Source: Hydrogenophaga sp. PAMC20947 (GTDB lineage: Bacteria; Pseudomonadota; Gammaproteobacteria; Burkholderiales; Burkholderiaceae_C). Taken from it: a DNA stretch of 64,000 bases. Below the pieces are notes generated by a model. It was not told the DNA's origin and did no database searches. It was given only the letters and a program-made list of their open reading frames with translations. The position numbers and the translations under genes are program-made. The stretch covers positions 3,906,001 through 3,970,000 of the forward strand of contig NZ_CP039252.1 in the NCBI RefSeq assembly GCF_004795855.1, read 5' to 3'. Every line of letters starts with the position of its first letter. Within the stretch, counting starts at the first letter, position 1. Below, in pieces: positions 51,301-58,602 of the stretch.

Positions 51301-52564
51301 CGCCTGGGAGCGCTCCTTCGCCCGCATCACCGGCGTCGACCCCCATGTCACCACCAGCGGCGCCAACAAGGGGACCACCGGGGCCGAAGACGACAGCGCC
51401 AGCCTGCGCTACCTGCCGACCAACCTCGCGGTGCGAACCGAGCACCTGCTGGTGGGCGGGCGCACCTTCAACAACCTGGTGATCGGCGGTTCGCGCGAAG
51501 GCGGGCAGTGGCGCGCCAACGTCAACGCCGAGCAGCTCAACGGCTACCTGGAATACCGCCAGCCCTCGGGCAATTCGGCCGGCAGCATCTACGCCAGGCT
51601 GGCCAAGCTCACCCTCGCGCCTTCGGCCAAAGCCGAAGTGGAGCAGCTGCTGCAACAGCCCAACAGCATGCCGGCGCTCGACATCGAGGTCGATGACTTT
51701 GTGCTGGCCGGTCGCCAGCTGGGTTTTGTGGCGATCCAGGCGCAAAACCAGGGCCGCGAAGGGCGCGCACGCGAATGGCGCCTCACCAAGCTCAACCTGC
51801 GTGTGCCCGAAGCGCGGTTCAACGCCATTGGCGACTGGGCCCTTTCGCCCGCCACCCCGACCACGGGCAACACCACCGCCAGCGGTACACGCCGCACCGC
51901 GCTGCAGGTGGAGCTCGATATCCGCGACGCCGGCGCCCTGCTGACCCGCTTCGGCCAGCCCGGCACCGTGCGCGGCGGGCAAGGCACCATCAACGGCACC
52001 GTGGGCTGGGTCGGCTCACCCATGTCGCTCGACTACGCCAGCCTCTCTGGCCAGCTCCATGTCGACATCAAAACCGGCCAGTTCCTCAAGGTTGATCCCG
52101 GCGCCGCCAAGCTGCTGAGTGTGCTGAGCCTGCAGGCGTTGCCGCGCCGCCTCGTGCTCGATTTCCGCGATTTTTTCTCCGAAGGGTTTGCGTTTGATTT
52201 TGTGCGCGGCGACGCCACCATTGCCCAGGGCGTGGCCCGCACCAACAACCTGCAGATGAAAGGCATCAACGCCGCCGTGCTCATGGACGGCAGCGCCGAC
52301 ATCGCCAACGAAACGCAGGATCTCAAGGTGGTGGTGGTGCCCGAAATCAACGCCGGCACCGCCGCCCTCATCGCCACCGCGATCAACCCCGCCATCGGGC
52401 TGGGCACCTTCCTCGCCCAGTACCTGCTCAGCCAGCCGCTGCAAAGCGCGGCCACGCAAGAATTCCACATCACCGGCGGCTGGACCGATCCCCAGGTCGA
52501 CAAGGTGGACCGCCGGGCCGCTGCATCAAAGCCTGCCTCGACGCCACCCCGCAGCCTGCAGTAA
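48302..52564 (+). CDS. yhdP: YhdP-family AsmA-like protein
   Basis: 1420 residues. One N-terminal membrane helix (LLLWMVMAVWSLFALTLGAIH) precedes a very long periplasmic beta-rich body, with DUF3971-like and C-terminal AsmA-like regions (SLQALPRRLVLDFRDFFSEGFAFD, LKVVVVPEINAGTAALIATAINPAIGLGTF). Such proteins form bridges that carry phospholipid to the outer membrane. ATG 48350 or 48359 are possible later starts. Confidence 0.9.
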   Translation: MNQSPAPLASAPRIPKMFSMTARLLLWMVMAVWSLFALTLGAIHLIIVPRIDDWRPALERWATHAVGVPVKVGAIRAETQGADAEQGWAWLPALVPAFELRDVRLYDPAGREALQLPQINASLSVRSLWRLGFEQLVIDSPTLDVHRTADSRILVAGLDFSGPAEQGRGGADWFFSQTEFVIRGGTVRWTDDLRQQPPLALGELNLVVRNTARSHQFRLDATPPPEWGQRLSLRGRLREPLLSFAAMTQRQPDAAPWDNWSGELFADFAQVDVSRLQAYVDLSAWNVSVRSGQGALRAWADLNKGRITGATVDLSLQQFATRLGAQLPELAISSLRGRMSAQWDVAGFAVASDNLQFTTTDGQAWPGGVLRLTHQRAQARKAASSQLTADRVDLAALAAIATRLPLPDASRALLLRLQPAGQLEDLRADWQGAPPAGDGSAPADALAAAWQPDRYRATGKLVALALTGEPRAQAPGEHILPGRPGVRGANADFDLNQDGGTARLVIEGGAVDLPGVFAESLVPMQRLETQARWAIKGERIDAWFEKLSLANADTEGTGSVHWHTSDPKTSNAQSRFPGVLDLSVRLTRGTANRVYRYLPIAVGPDTQRYVQAAVSGGQVGPVDFRINGELWDVPYNLPGAQGEFRIAAQLQSVDFAYVPAYLQAEGDLAWPGLKGVNGQLVLDRASLQLSGLTASIDGAPAVRLSQAEVGIADLVKDPLLTVSASAQGPANDVVAYVRRSPVHFFTGQVLERATISGATDVKFKLQLPLNHIDKTAVQGSVAFTGNDVRISPDTPMLARTVGQLTFSEHGFNIPAARSQIYGGELRFEGGMSPSPQGAARIRFKGQGTATAEGLRNGELGLVSRLVEQASGSAAYTAELGFRAGVSELNVRSNLQGMASSLPAPLSKAAADSLPLHYDNRVLTVSTEASGEVARTDRFFLQLGEPAQPLATLDYERSLSAGAEPRVVRGSIAGGLALGESVPMPAAGVQANIRFPQIDADAWERSFARITGVDPHVTTSGANKGTTGAEDDSASLRYLPTNLAVRTEHLLVGGRTFNNLVIGGSREGGQWRANVNAEQLNGYLEYRQPSGNSAGSIYARLAKLTLAPSAKAEVEQLLQQPNSMPALDIEVDDFVLAGRQLGFVAIQAQNQGREGRAREWRLTKLNLRVPEARFNAIGDWALSPATPTTGNTTASGTRRTALQVELDIRDAGALLTRFGQPGTVRGGQGTINGTVGWVGSPMSLDYASLSGQLHVDIKTGQFLKVDPGAAKLLSVLSLQALPRRLVLDFRDFFSEGFAFDFVRGDATIAQGVARTNNLQMKGINAAVLMDGSADIANETQDLKVVVVPEINAGTAALIATAINPAIGLGTFLAQYLLSQPLQSAATQEFHITGGWTDPQVDKVDRRAAASKPASTPPRSLQ

Positions 52565-52631
52565 GCTCGCCCCTTGGGTCGGCCTGCGCCCGCCCCACCC
52601 AACACCGCCCCCAACGCCACCAGGAAACGCC

Positions 52632-53441
52632 ATGAAAGTTGCTGCCATCCAGATGGTCTCGGGCATCAGCCTAGACGCCAACCTAAGCGAAGCCTTGCGC
52701 CTGTTGCGCCAGGCCGCCCAGTGCGGCGCCGAGCTGGCCGTGTTGCCCGAATACTTCTGCTTCATGGGCAACAGCGATGCCGACAAGCTGATGCTCGCCG
52801 AAACCCCCGGCCTGGGCACCGTGCAAGATTTTCTCTCCGACGCCGCCCGCGATCTCAAGATCACCCTTGTTGGCGGCACCCTGCCCATGGCCACCGACGA
52901 CCCCACCCACGCGGCCAACGCCTCCATGGTGTATTCGCCCAAAGGCGCGCAGCTCGCCCGTTACGACAAGGTCCACCTCTTTCGCTACGACAACGGCCGC
53001 GAAAGCTACGACGAATCGAAGGTCCTGGTGGCCGGGGAAACGCCGGTGGCCTTCGATTGCCACAGCCGCAGCACCGGCACCGACTGGCGCGTGGGCATGA
53101 GCGTTTGTTACGACCTGCGGTTTCCCGAGCTGTACCGTGCCCTGGGGGCCGAAGTGTTGCTGGTGCCGTCGGCCTTCACCTACACCACCGGCCAGGCCCA
53201 TTGGGAAGTGTTGCTGCGCGCGCGCGCCATTGAAAACCAGGCCTATGTGATCGCCAGCGCCCAGGGCGGCCAGCATGAAACCGGCCGCAAGACCTGGGGC
53301 CACACCATGATCATCGATCCCTGGGGCGACGTGCTGGGCCTGCAGGCGCAAGGCGCTGGCGTGGTGCTGGCCGATCTGAGCAAAGACCGGCTGCACAGCG
53401 TGCGCCAGCAGCTCCCGGCCTTGCAACACCGCCGCCTCTGA
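52632..53441 (+). CDS. Nitrilase-superfamily carbon-nitrogen hydrolase (Nit1/Nit2-like)
   Basis: 269 residues. The catalytic triad is visible: Glu40 in LAVLPEYFCFMG, Lys113 in YDKVHLF and Cys159 in VGMSVCYDLRFPELYR. The closest known role is deaminated-glutathione amidase, a metabolite-repair enzyme. It follows yhdP by 67 bases. Confidence 0.9.
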   Translation: MKVAAIQMVSGISLDANLSEALRLLRQAAQCGAELAVLPEYFCFMGNSDADKLMLAETPGLGTVQDFLSDAARDLKITLVGGTLPMATDDPTHAANASMVYSPKGAQLARYDKVHLFRYDNGRESYDESKVLVAGETPVAFDCHSRSTGTDWRVGMSVCYDLRFPELYRALGAEVLLVPSAFTYTTGQAHWEVLLRARAIENQAYVIASAQGGQHETGRKTWGHTMIIDPWGDVLGLQAQGAGVVLADLSKDRLHSVRQQLPALQHRRL

Positions 53442-53526
53442 GCCCGCCCGCATTGCATGCCGGCGCTAGGGGCTGTAGGGATGAAGGCACGAAGGCGGGG
53501 GCCGCAGCCGCAGCCGCAGCCGTGGA

Positions 53527-53745
53527 TCAGCGCTTGGGGCCACCGGCTTCCTCGTCCTTGTCCTCGCCCTTTTCGCCTTTGTTGCCTTTGTCGACCTTCT
53601 CGCCCGCCTTTGGCGCACCGTCAGGCAACTCATCCGCCACATCGCTGGGCAACTCGCCATTCTTGCGCCCGGAAAACATGGTCCACCACACAATGAACAG
53701 CAACAACACCAGCGCGCCGAGCGCTTCAAGGAACAACAAGGCCAT
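53527..53745 (-). CDS. Small single-pass membrane protein with charged tail
   Basis: 72 residues. An N-terminal hydrophobic helix (LLFLEALGALVLLLFIVWWTMF region) is followed by a Lys/Glu/Asp/Gly-rich tail (GEKVDKGNKGEKGEDKDEEA). It is divergent from mltA with 28 bases between. I do not recognise the family. Confidence 0.5.
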   Translation of the reverse strand: MALLFLEALGALVLLLFIVWWTMFSGRKNGELPSDVADELPDGAPKAGEKVDKGNKGEKGEDKDEEAGGPKR

Positions 53746-53773
53746 AGAGCAAAAAGGGGTGTGGGTGGACAGG

Positions 53774-54985
53774 ATGGCAAAAGTGAGCAGCCTCCCGGGC
53801 CGTCTTCGGCTCTGGGCTTCGGCCTTGGTTTCGGGCCCAGGCAGGCGTTGGTGGCAAACGGGTTTGACCGCGCTCATTGTAGGAAGCCTGGCCGCCTGTG
53901 CCGTGGGGACGCGCGATTCAACCCCGCCTGGTGTGGGCCCGGGCGCGGTCGCCAGCGGCTCGTTGCCGCCCGATGTGCTGCGCGGCGGCAGCCGCTGGAC
54001 GGCCGTGCAGTGGGCCGATCTGCCCGGCTGGGGCCAAGACCAGCTCTTTGAAGCCTGGAACGCCTGGGTGCGCGGCTGTGAGCGCCCCGCGCCCCAACAA
54101 GCCCAGCTCTGCGCAGAAGTCCGCCCGCTGGCCATCGCCACCCCCGAAGAACAGCGCGCCTGGATCGAGCGCCGCCTCCAGCCCTACCGCGTGGTTGAGC
54201 CCAGCGGCAGCGCACCCAGCGGCCTGCTCACCGGCTACTACGAACCCATCATGGCCGCCAGCCGTGTGCCCACCGCCACCCACCGCACCCCGCTGCACGG
54301 GCCCCCGGCCGGCCTGGCCAAGGGCCAGACCTGGTACACCCGCAAAGACATCGACACCCTGCCCGCCGCCCGGGCCGCGCTGCAAGGCAAGGCCATCGCC
54401 TGGGTGGCCGATCCCATCGACGCCCTGATCCTGCAGATCCAGGGCTCGGGCCGCCTGCGCATCACCGAGCCCGATGGCCGCCAGCGCGTGGTGCGCCTGG
54501 CCTTCGCCGCCCACAACGGCCAGCCCTACCAAAGCGTGGGCCGCTGGCTGCTCGATCAGCGCGCCATCCGCGAAGCCTCGTGGGAGTCCATCAAAGCCTG
54601 GGCCGTCAGCAACCCCTCGCGGCTCAACGACATGCTCTGGAGCAACCCCCGCACCGTGTTTTTCCGGGAAGAAGCGCTGAGTGAATTCGATGCCCAGTTT
54701 GGCCCGCGCGGCGCCCAGGGCGTGCCCCTCACCCCCGGCCGTTCCATCGCCGTTGACCCCACCAGCATTCCCTACGGCACCCCTGTCTGGCTGGCCTCAC
54801 AAGGCCAGGCCTTCAACGGGCAAAAGCTCGTGATGGCGCAAGACACCGGCGGCGCCATCACCGGCGCCGTGCGCGCCGATCTCTTCACCGGCTGGGGCAG
54901 TTGGGACGATCCGGCCTACCAGCTCGCCTCAAGGCTGAAGCAGCCGCTGCAGCTGTGGGTCTTGTGGCCGCGTTCGGGCGGCTGA
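53774..54985 (+). CDS. mltA: Membrane-bound lytic murein transglycosylase A
   Basis: 403 residues. A lipoprotein-type signal with LAAC is followed by the MltA barrel (GLLTGYYEPIMAAS, QIQGSGRLRI) and the 3D domain with the catalytic Asp in MAQDTGGAITGAVRADLF (about 357). It cleaves glycan strands with 1,6-anhydro product. GTG codons at 53759 and 53765 lie closer to the AAGGGG site and could be the true start. Confidence 0.92.
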   Translation: MAKVSSLPGRLRLWASALVSGPGRRWWQTGLTALIVGSLAACAVGTRDSTPPGVGPGAVASGSLPPDVLRGGSRWTAVQWADLPGWGQDQLFEAWNAWVRGCERPAPQQAQLCAEVRPLAIATPEEQRAWIERRLQPYRVVEPSGSAPSGLLTGYYEPIMAASRVPTATHRTPLHGPPAGLAKGQTWYTRKDIDTLPAARAALQGKAIAWVADPIDALILQIQGSGRLRITEPDGRQRVVRLAFAAHNGQPYQSVGRWLLDQRAIREASWESIKAWAVSNPSRLNDMLWSNPRTVFFREEALSEFDAQFGPRGAQGVPLTPGRSIAVDPTSIPYGTPVWLASQGQAFNGQKLVMAQDTGGAITGAVRADLFTGWGSWDDPAYQLASRLKQPLQLWVLWPRSGG

Positions 54986-55075
54986 CGAAACAAAGCCCCA
55001 GCGCCCTGGCGGGGGCTGAGGCTGTTGCCGTTGTTTCAGTTGTTTCGGTAGTAGCGGCTTCGTACGCCGCCGCCG

Positions 55076-55705
55076 TCAGGAATTGGAGCCGTTGAAAATG
55101 CAGACCAGATCCGGGTTTTTGAGCTTGGCTTCCTGGCAGATGACGGCAAATGTGGCCTTGTCGCGCTCTTCGGTGCCGGCGCTCCAGTTGCCCATGCCGG
55201 CGCCCAGGCCGATCAAGGGGCACAAAACCGCTGCACCGCCGCCCGTGGCGATCGCTGCGATAACACACAGGTTGTTGGCCGCTGCGCCCCAGCCCAGGGC
55301 GCCGTACATGCCCCACAGGCGGGGTTGTTCCATGGGTGGGCTTTCCTTGATCCGTTGGTAGGCCACGGCCTTGAGTCCCAGCGTGACCAGCCCCAGCGGG
55401 TTGGATTCTGCGGCGCCGAGCAACAGGCCCATGCCGGTGCTGCCCACGTCAGCCGCCTGGCCAACCACCGCGCTGGTCTGCAAGCCTGCGTTGGGTTCGG
55501 CTGCGGCCAAGGGCTGCACGCTGGCGGCCCGGGCATGGGTGTCTGTGCTGGCGACGATGAACGCGCTGTCTTCTGCGTGGGCCAGGCCCAGCGAGGTGCA
55601 GCAGACCGCCGCGATCAACCAGACGCGCAGCCCGCTTGACTGGGGCTTGCCCAGGGCGCGAGCCGTGGGGTGCGCATGGCTGGAAGGGGCAGCGGTGAGA
55701 GACAT
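55076..55705 (-). CDS. Hypothetical secreted protein
   Basis: 209 residues. A long N-region then a signal peptide (LIAAVCCTSLGLAHA), an Ala/Gly-rich body with a possible membrane-inserting segment (LCVIAAIATGGGAAVLCPLIGLGAGMG) and a C-terminal Cys pair. No family recognised. Confidence 0.6.
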   Translation of the reverse strand: MSLTAAPSSHAHPTARALGKPQSSGLRVWLIAAVCCTSLGLAHAEDSAFIVASTDTHARAASVQPLAAAEPNAGLQTSAVVGQAADVGSTGMGLLLGAAESNPLGLVTLGLKAVAYQRIKESPPMEQPRLWGMYGALGWGAAANNLCVIAAIATGGGAAVLCPLIGLGAGMGNWSAGTEERDKATFAVICQEAKLKNPDLVCIFNGSNS

Positions 55706-55909
55706 GATCGGACTCCAGAAGAGGGGGATTCACCGGCCTGCCTTGCTCAGCGCACTGTGCATCGCGGCCGTGTTGTCTCTCCTGTATCGACAGGGGTCTG
55801 GAAAAGTTGCGGTGTTTTTTTGAGGAACCTTCAGAAAAGCGGTGTGAAAGGGGGCGTATTCGGCCCATCCCCGGCTCGCCGAACCCGGTCTTGGCCCTGT
55901 GAACAGGCG

Positions 55910-55944
55910 AAAAAAAACCGCATCAGCTCGCGCTGTGCGGTTTT
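55910..55944 (-). terminator. Terminator of the exopolysaccharide operon
   Basis: On the minus strand AAAACCGCACAGC pairs with GCTG-A-TGCGGTTTT around GCGA and ends in eight T. A second hairpin (CCGGCTG-TTT-CAGCCGG, 55949-55970) lies between it and the last gene. It closes transcription of the genes from 64000 to 55980. Confidence 0.8.
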
Positions 55945-55979
55945 GAAATCAGCCGGCTGAAACAGCCGGTTGAAAAAAA

Positions 55980-56405
55980 TCAGTTGTTGCTGATGGGGGT
56001 GTTGTTGCTCTTGGTCGCAACGGACAGCGCAGCCACGCCGCCGACGGCAGCCGCCACGGTGAGCGGCGTGATGGCGCTGGCGGCGCCAGCGTAGGTGGGC
56101 GCGGTGCCCGCGGCCTGAGCGGCCACCAGGGATTGGCAGTTGGCCAGCGTGGCGGTGAACGGGCCACCCGGCACGGTAACGGCGCAGGAGCCGCCGAAAT
56201 TCAGGCTGACTGCGCTGCCCTGGGGCACCACGATCTGTGCGCCGTTGGGAATGGTCATGCCGTTGGTCAAGGTCTGCAGGGTATTGCCCACGGTCATGGT
56301 CGGCACGCCAGTGGCGCCGGTCACGGTGGTGGGGGCCGCAGCGGCCTGGGCCATGGCGGAACCGGCCACAGCCAGGGTCAGCAAAGCGAATACGTACTTT
56401 TTCAT
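55980..56405 (-). CDS. Small secreted protein at the end of the exopolysaccharide operon
   Basis: 141 residues. Signal peptide MKKYVFALLTLAVAGSAMAQA; a body rich in Thr/Val/Ala/Gly with NGMTIPNGAQIVVPQGSAVSL and two cysteines; a C-terminal hydrophobic segment (ITPLTVAAAVGGVAALSVA) and short polar tail. The VPxGSxVxLxFxGxC pattern suggests a small beta domain. Function unknown. Confidence 0.7.
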   Translation of the reverse strand: MKKYVFALLTLAVAGSAMAQAAAAPTTVTGATGVPTMTVGNTLQTLTNGMTIPNGAQIVVPQGSAVSLNFGGSCAVTVPGGPFTATLANCQSLVAAQAAGTAPTYAGAASAITPLTVAAAVGGVAALSVATKSNNTPISNN

Positions 56406-56485
56406 CAAATTCTCCGTAAGTTGTAACAATGATACGAGTTGGAAAAGTGGGCGGTCAAGCGATATGTCTCTTTTTGCGATGGGAT

Positions 56486-57310
56486 TCACGCCTTTCGTCG
56501 GAAAAGGCGGAATTTCGACTTCCATTGGCTCCAGTTGGCTGCAAAAGTGCCCACCGCCCCTGTTGGGGCGGGGGCCTCGGGCAGCGCCCAGTCTTGCGGG
56601 GGCCGGTCGTCCAGCACCGCCTGGGGCCGGCCCACCACCAGGCGCTCGGCTTCTTCTTCTCCAAGCAAGCGCCGCGCCAGCTCGCGCGCTTCGCTCAGGC
56701 GCGGCAGGCGCCGCCCGGCGGAATGGGCGTCGCTGGCGATCAGGTGGGTGTGGCCCTCGCCCAGAAAGCGTTCGCCCCAGTATTTGGCGCGGGGGCCGAA
56801 GGTGCCGGTGAGGGCGCCTGCGGTGAGCTGCATCCAGGCGCCTTGTTCGATCAGCCGCAGAAACGTGGGGTAGTGGGTTTCGACCCAGGTCAGGCGTTCG
56901 GGGTGGGTGATGATGGGGGTGTAGCCCGAAGCGATCAGGTTGAACACCGATTCTTCGAGCCGCGGCGGCGGCGTGGTGTGCGAGGGCTCCAGCAAAAAGT
57001 AGCGTGAACCGTGCAGCGTGGGCACGCGCCCGCTGCGCAGGCCATCGAGCAGGCCGGGCACCAGGTGCACGTCGGCCCCCACCACCAGTTTCAGCGGTAT
57101 GCCCTCGGCGTCGAGCGCGGCTTGCAGCGCCACCACCCCCTGCTGAATGCCCGGGCCGTCGTTCATGTACATGCCGGGGTAGATGTGCGGCGTGCAGGCC
57201 ATGGTGTGGATGCCGTCGGCCACCGCAATGCGGGCCATCGCCAGCGACACGTCCAGCGTTTTGGCGCCGTCGTCGATGCCGGGCAGGATGTGGGTGTGCA
57301 GATCGATCAT
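56486..57310 (-). CDS. CpsB/CapC-family PHP-type tyrosine-protein phosphatase
   Basis: 274 residues. The PHP metal motifs are clear: MIDLHTHILPGIDDGAK at the start, CTPHIYPGMY, THPERLTW and LIASDAHSAGR. In polysaccharide loci this enzyme dephosphorylates the C-terminal tyrosines of the Wzc-type kinase. Start overlaps the preceding gene's stop by four bases. Confidence 0.9.
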   Translation of the reverse strand: MIDLHTHILPGIDDGAKTLDVSLAMARIAVADGIHTMACTPHIYPGMYMNDGPGIQQGVVALQAALDAEGIPLKLVVGADVHLVPGLLDGLRSGRVPTLHGSRYFLLEPSHTTPPPRLEESVFNLIASGYTPIITHPERLTWVETHYPTFLRLIEQGAWMQLTAGALTGTFGPRAKYWGERFLGEGHTHLIASDAHSAGRRLPRLSEARELARRLLGEEEAERLVVGRPQAVLDDRPPQDWALPEAPAPTGAVGTFAANWSQWKSKFRLFRRKA

Positions 57311-58581
57311 GTCCCGGGGGCCTCGTTGGGTTGCTGCACCAGCTGCAGGTCGTCAAACAGCGCTTCGCCGCGCAGGCCGGTTTTGGCCTCATAGGGGGCA
57401 AAGGTTTGCAGGGTGAGCCGCGCGCCAAAGCCGGCGCAGTCAAACGGCATGGTGGCGCTGACTTGCCAGGTGGTCCACTCGCGGCCGGTGGTTTTCAGGG
57501 CCGGGGAGCGGGCGAGCTCGCGGCCGTCTTTGGCGCAGCTCAGCACCCAGGCCAGGCCTTGTTCGCTGCGCAAATCGGTGGACTGCATGCGCCCGCTCAG
57601 CACATAGCGCCCGGGCAGCAGCAGCAAGTCTTGCCGCAACACCGGGGGCTTCATCGCCTTGCCGGTGAAGCTCACTTCCAACACCTGGCCGCGCTCCTTG
57701 CGCCCCACCGTGGCCACGCGTGCGCCCGAGCGGTGGTCGTTGGCATCGGCCACTTCCCAATCAAAACCGCCGCGCACAAACGCCTGCTCAAAGCCGCCGT
57801 TGAACACCAGGGGCAGCGGCCGGTTCCAGAGGTGGCGCCACAGGGCGTGGGCCTCCATCCAGCGGTCTTCGCGCTTGAGCTGTGCGATCAGGAACTGGCC
57901 CAGCGCCGGCGTGAGCCCGCGTTGTTCCCCGCGTTGCGCCATGAGCGCGAGCACCAGCGGCATCGCGCTGCCCACCGCCAGCTTCTCTTGGGGCATGGCG
58001 CGCAAGGGGCGGTCGAGCCAGGCGCCGTCGGTTTTGGCCGCGGTCATCAGCGCGGCCATCAAAGGCTCGCTGTTGCCGGCCTGTGCGATCAACACCGCCA
58101 GCAGCCGGGTGGCGTTGGCGTCTGCGTGGTAGCGCGAGAGGCGAATCAATGGGTCGAGCGCCTGGGGCCATTGCTGGGCGCTCACCGCGTCGTTGGCCTG
58201 TATGCGCAACACGCGGGCGTCTTGTGGCGCCGCGCGCACGGCCGCCGCCAGCAAGGCCTGCCCATCGAGGCCGGGCGGGGCTTCGGGCTGGCGGGCCCAG
58301 GCCGCCAGCGCCACCAGGGCCTGCGAATCGCCCGGGTTCAACGCCAGCCGTTCCTGCAGCCGCTGCACCTGCTCAGCGGGTGTGCGGCCCATGATGTCGT
58401 CGCACACCGGCAGGTGGGGCCACTCGTCTTTCCAGCAAGACATCGTGATGTTCACGTCCCAGGCTTTCCAGCCCAGCCACAGCGCGCCCACCAGCAGCGC
58501 CACCGCCGCCAGCGTGCGCGCCGGTGTCAGCGGCAGAGCGCTGTCGGGAGTTGAGGCGGGGGTGGCCAGGTGGGCGGTCAT
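57307..58581 (-). CDS. TPR-containing exopolysaccharide-locus membrane protein with C-terminal beta domain
   Basis: 424 residues. One N-terminal membrane helix (LAAVALLVGALWLGWKAW), a TPR-like helical part (about 65-235) and a C-terminal beta-sandwich-like region (VFNGGFEQAF...FDWEV..., LLLLPGRYVLSGRMQ..., FDDLQLV) resembling carbohydrate-binding modules. A role in polymer handling is inferred. Confidence 0.7.
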   Translation of the reverse strand: MTAHLATPASTPDSALPLTPARTLAAVALLVGALWLGWKAWDVNITMSCWKDEWPHLPVCDDIMGRTPAEQVQRLQERLALNPGDSQALVALAAWARQPEAPPGLDGQALLAAAVRAAPQDARVLRIQANDAVSAQQWPQALDPLIRLSRYHADANATRLLAVLIAQAGNSEPLMAALMTAAKTDGAWLDRPLRAMPQEKLAVGSAMPLVLALMAQRGEQRGLTPALGQFLIAQLKREDRWMEAHALWRHLWNRPLPLVFNGGFEQAFVRGGFDWEVADANDHRSGARVATVGRKERGQVLEVSFTGKAMKPPVLRQDLLLLPGRYVLSGRMQSTDLRSEQGLAWVLSCAKDGRELARSPALKTTGREWTTWQVSATMPFDCAGFGARLTLQTFAPYEAKTGLRGEALFDDLQLVQQPNEAPGT

Positions 58582-58602
58582 GGGGTTTCGGGGCAGGGCG
58601 CT

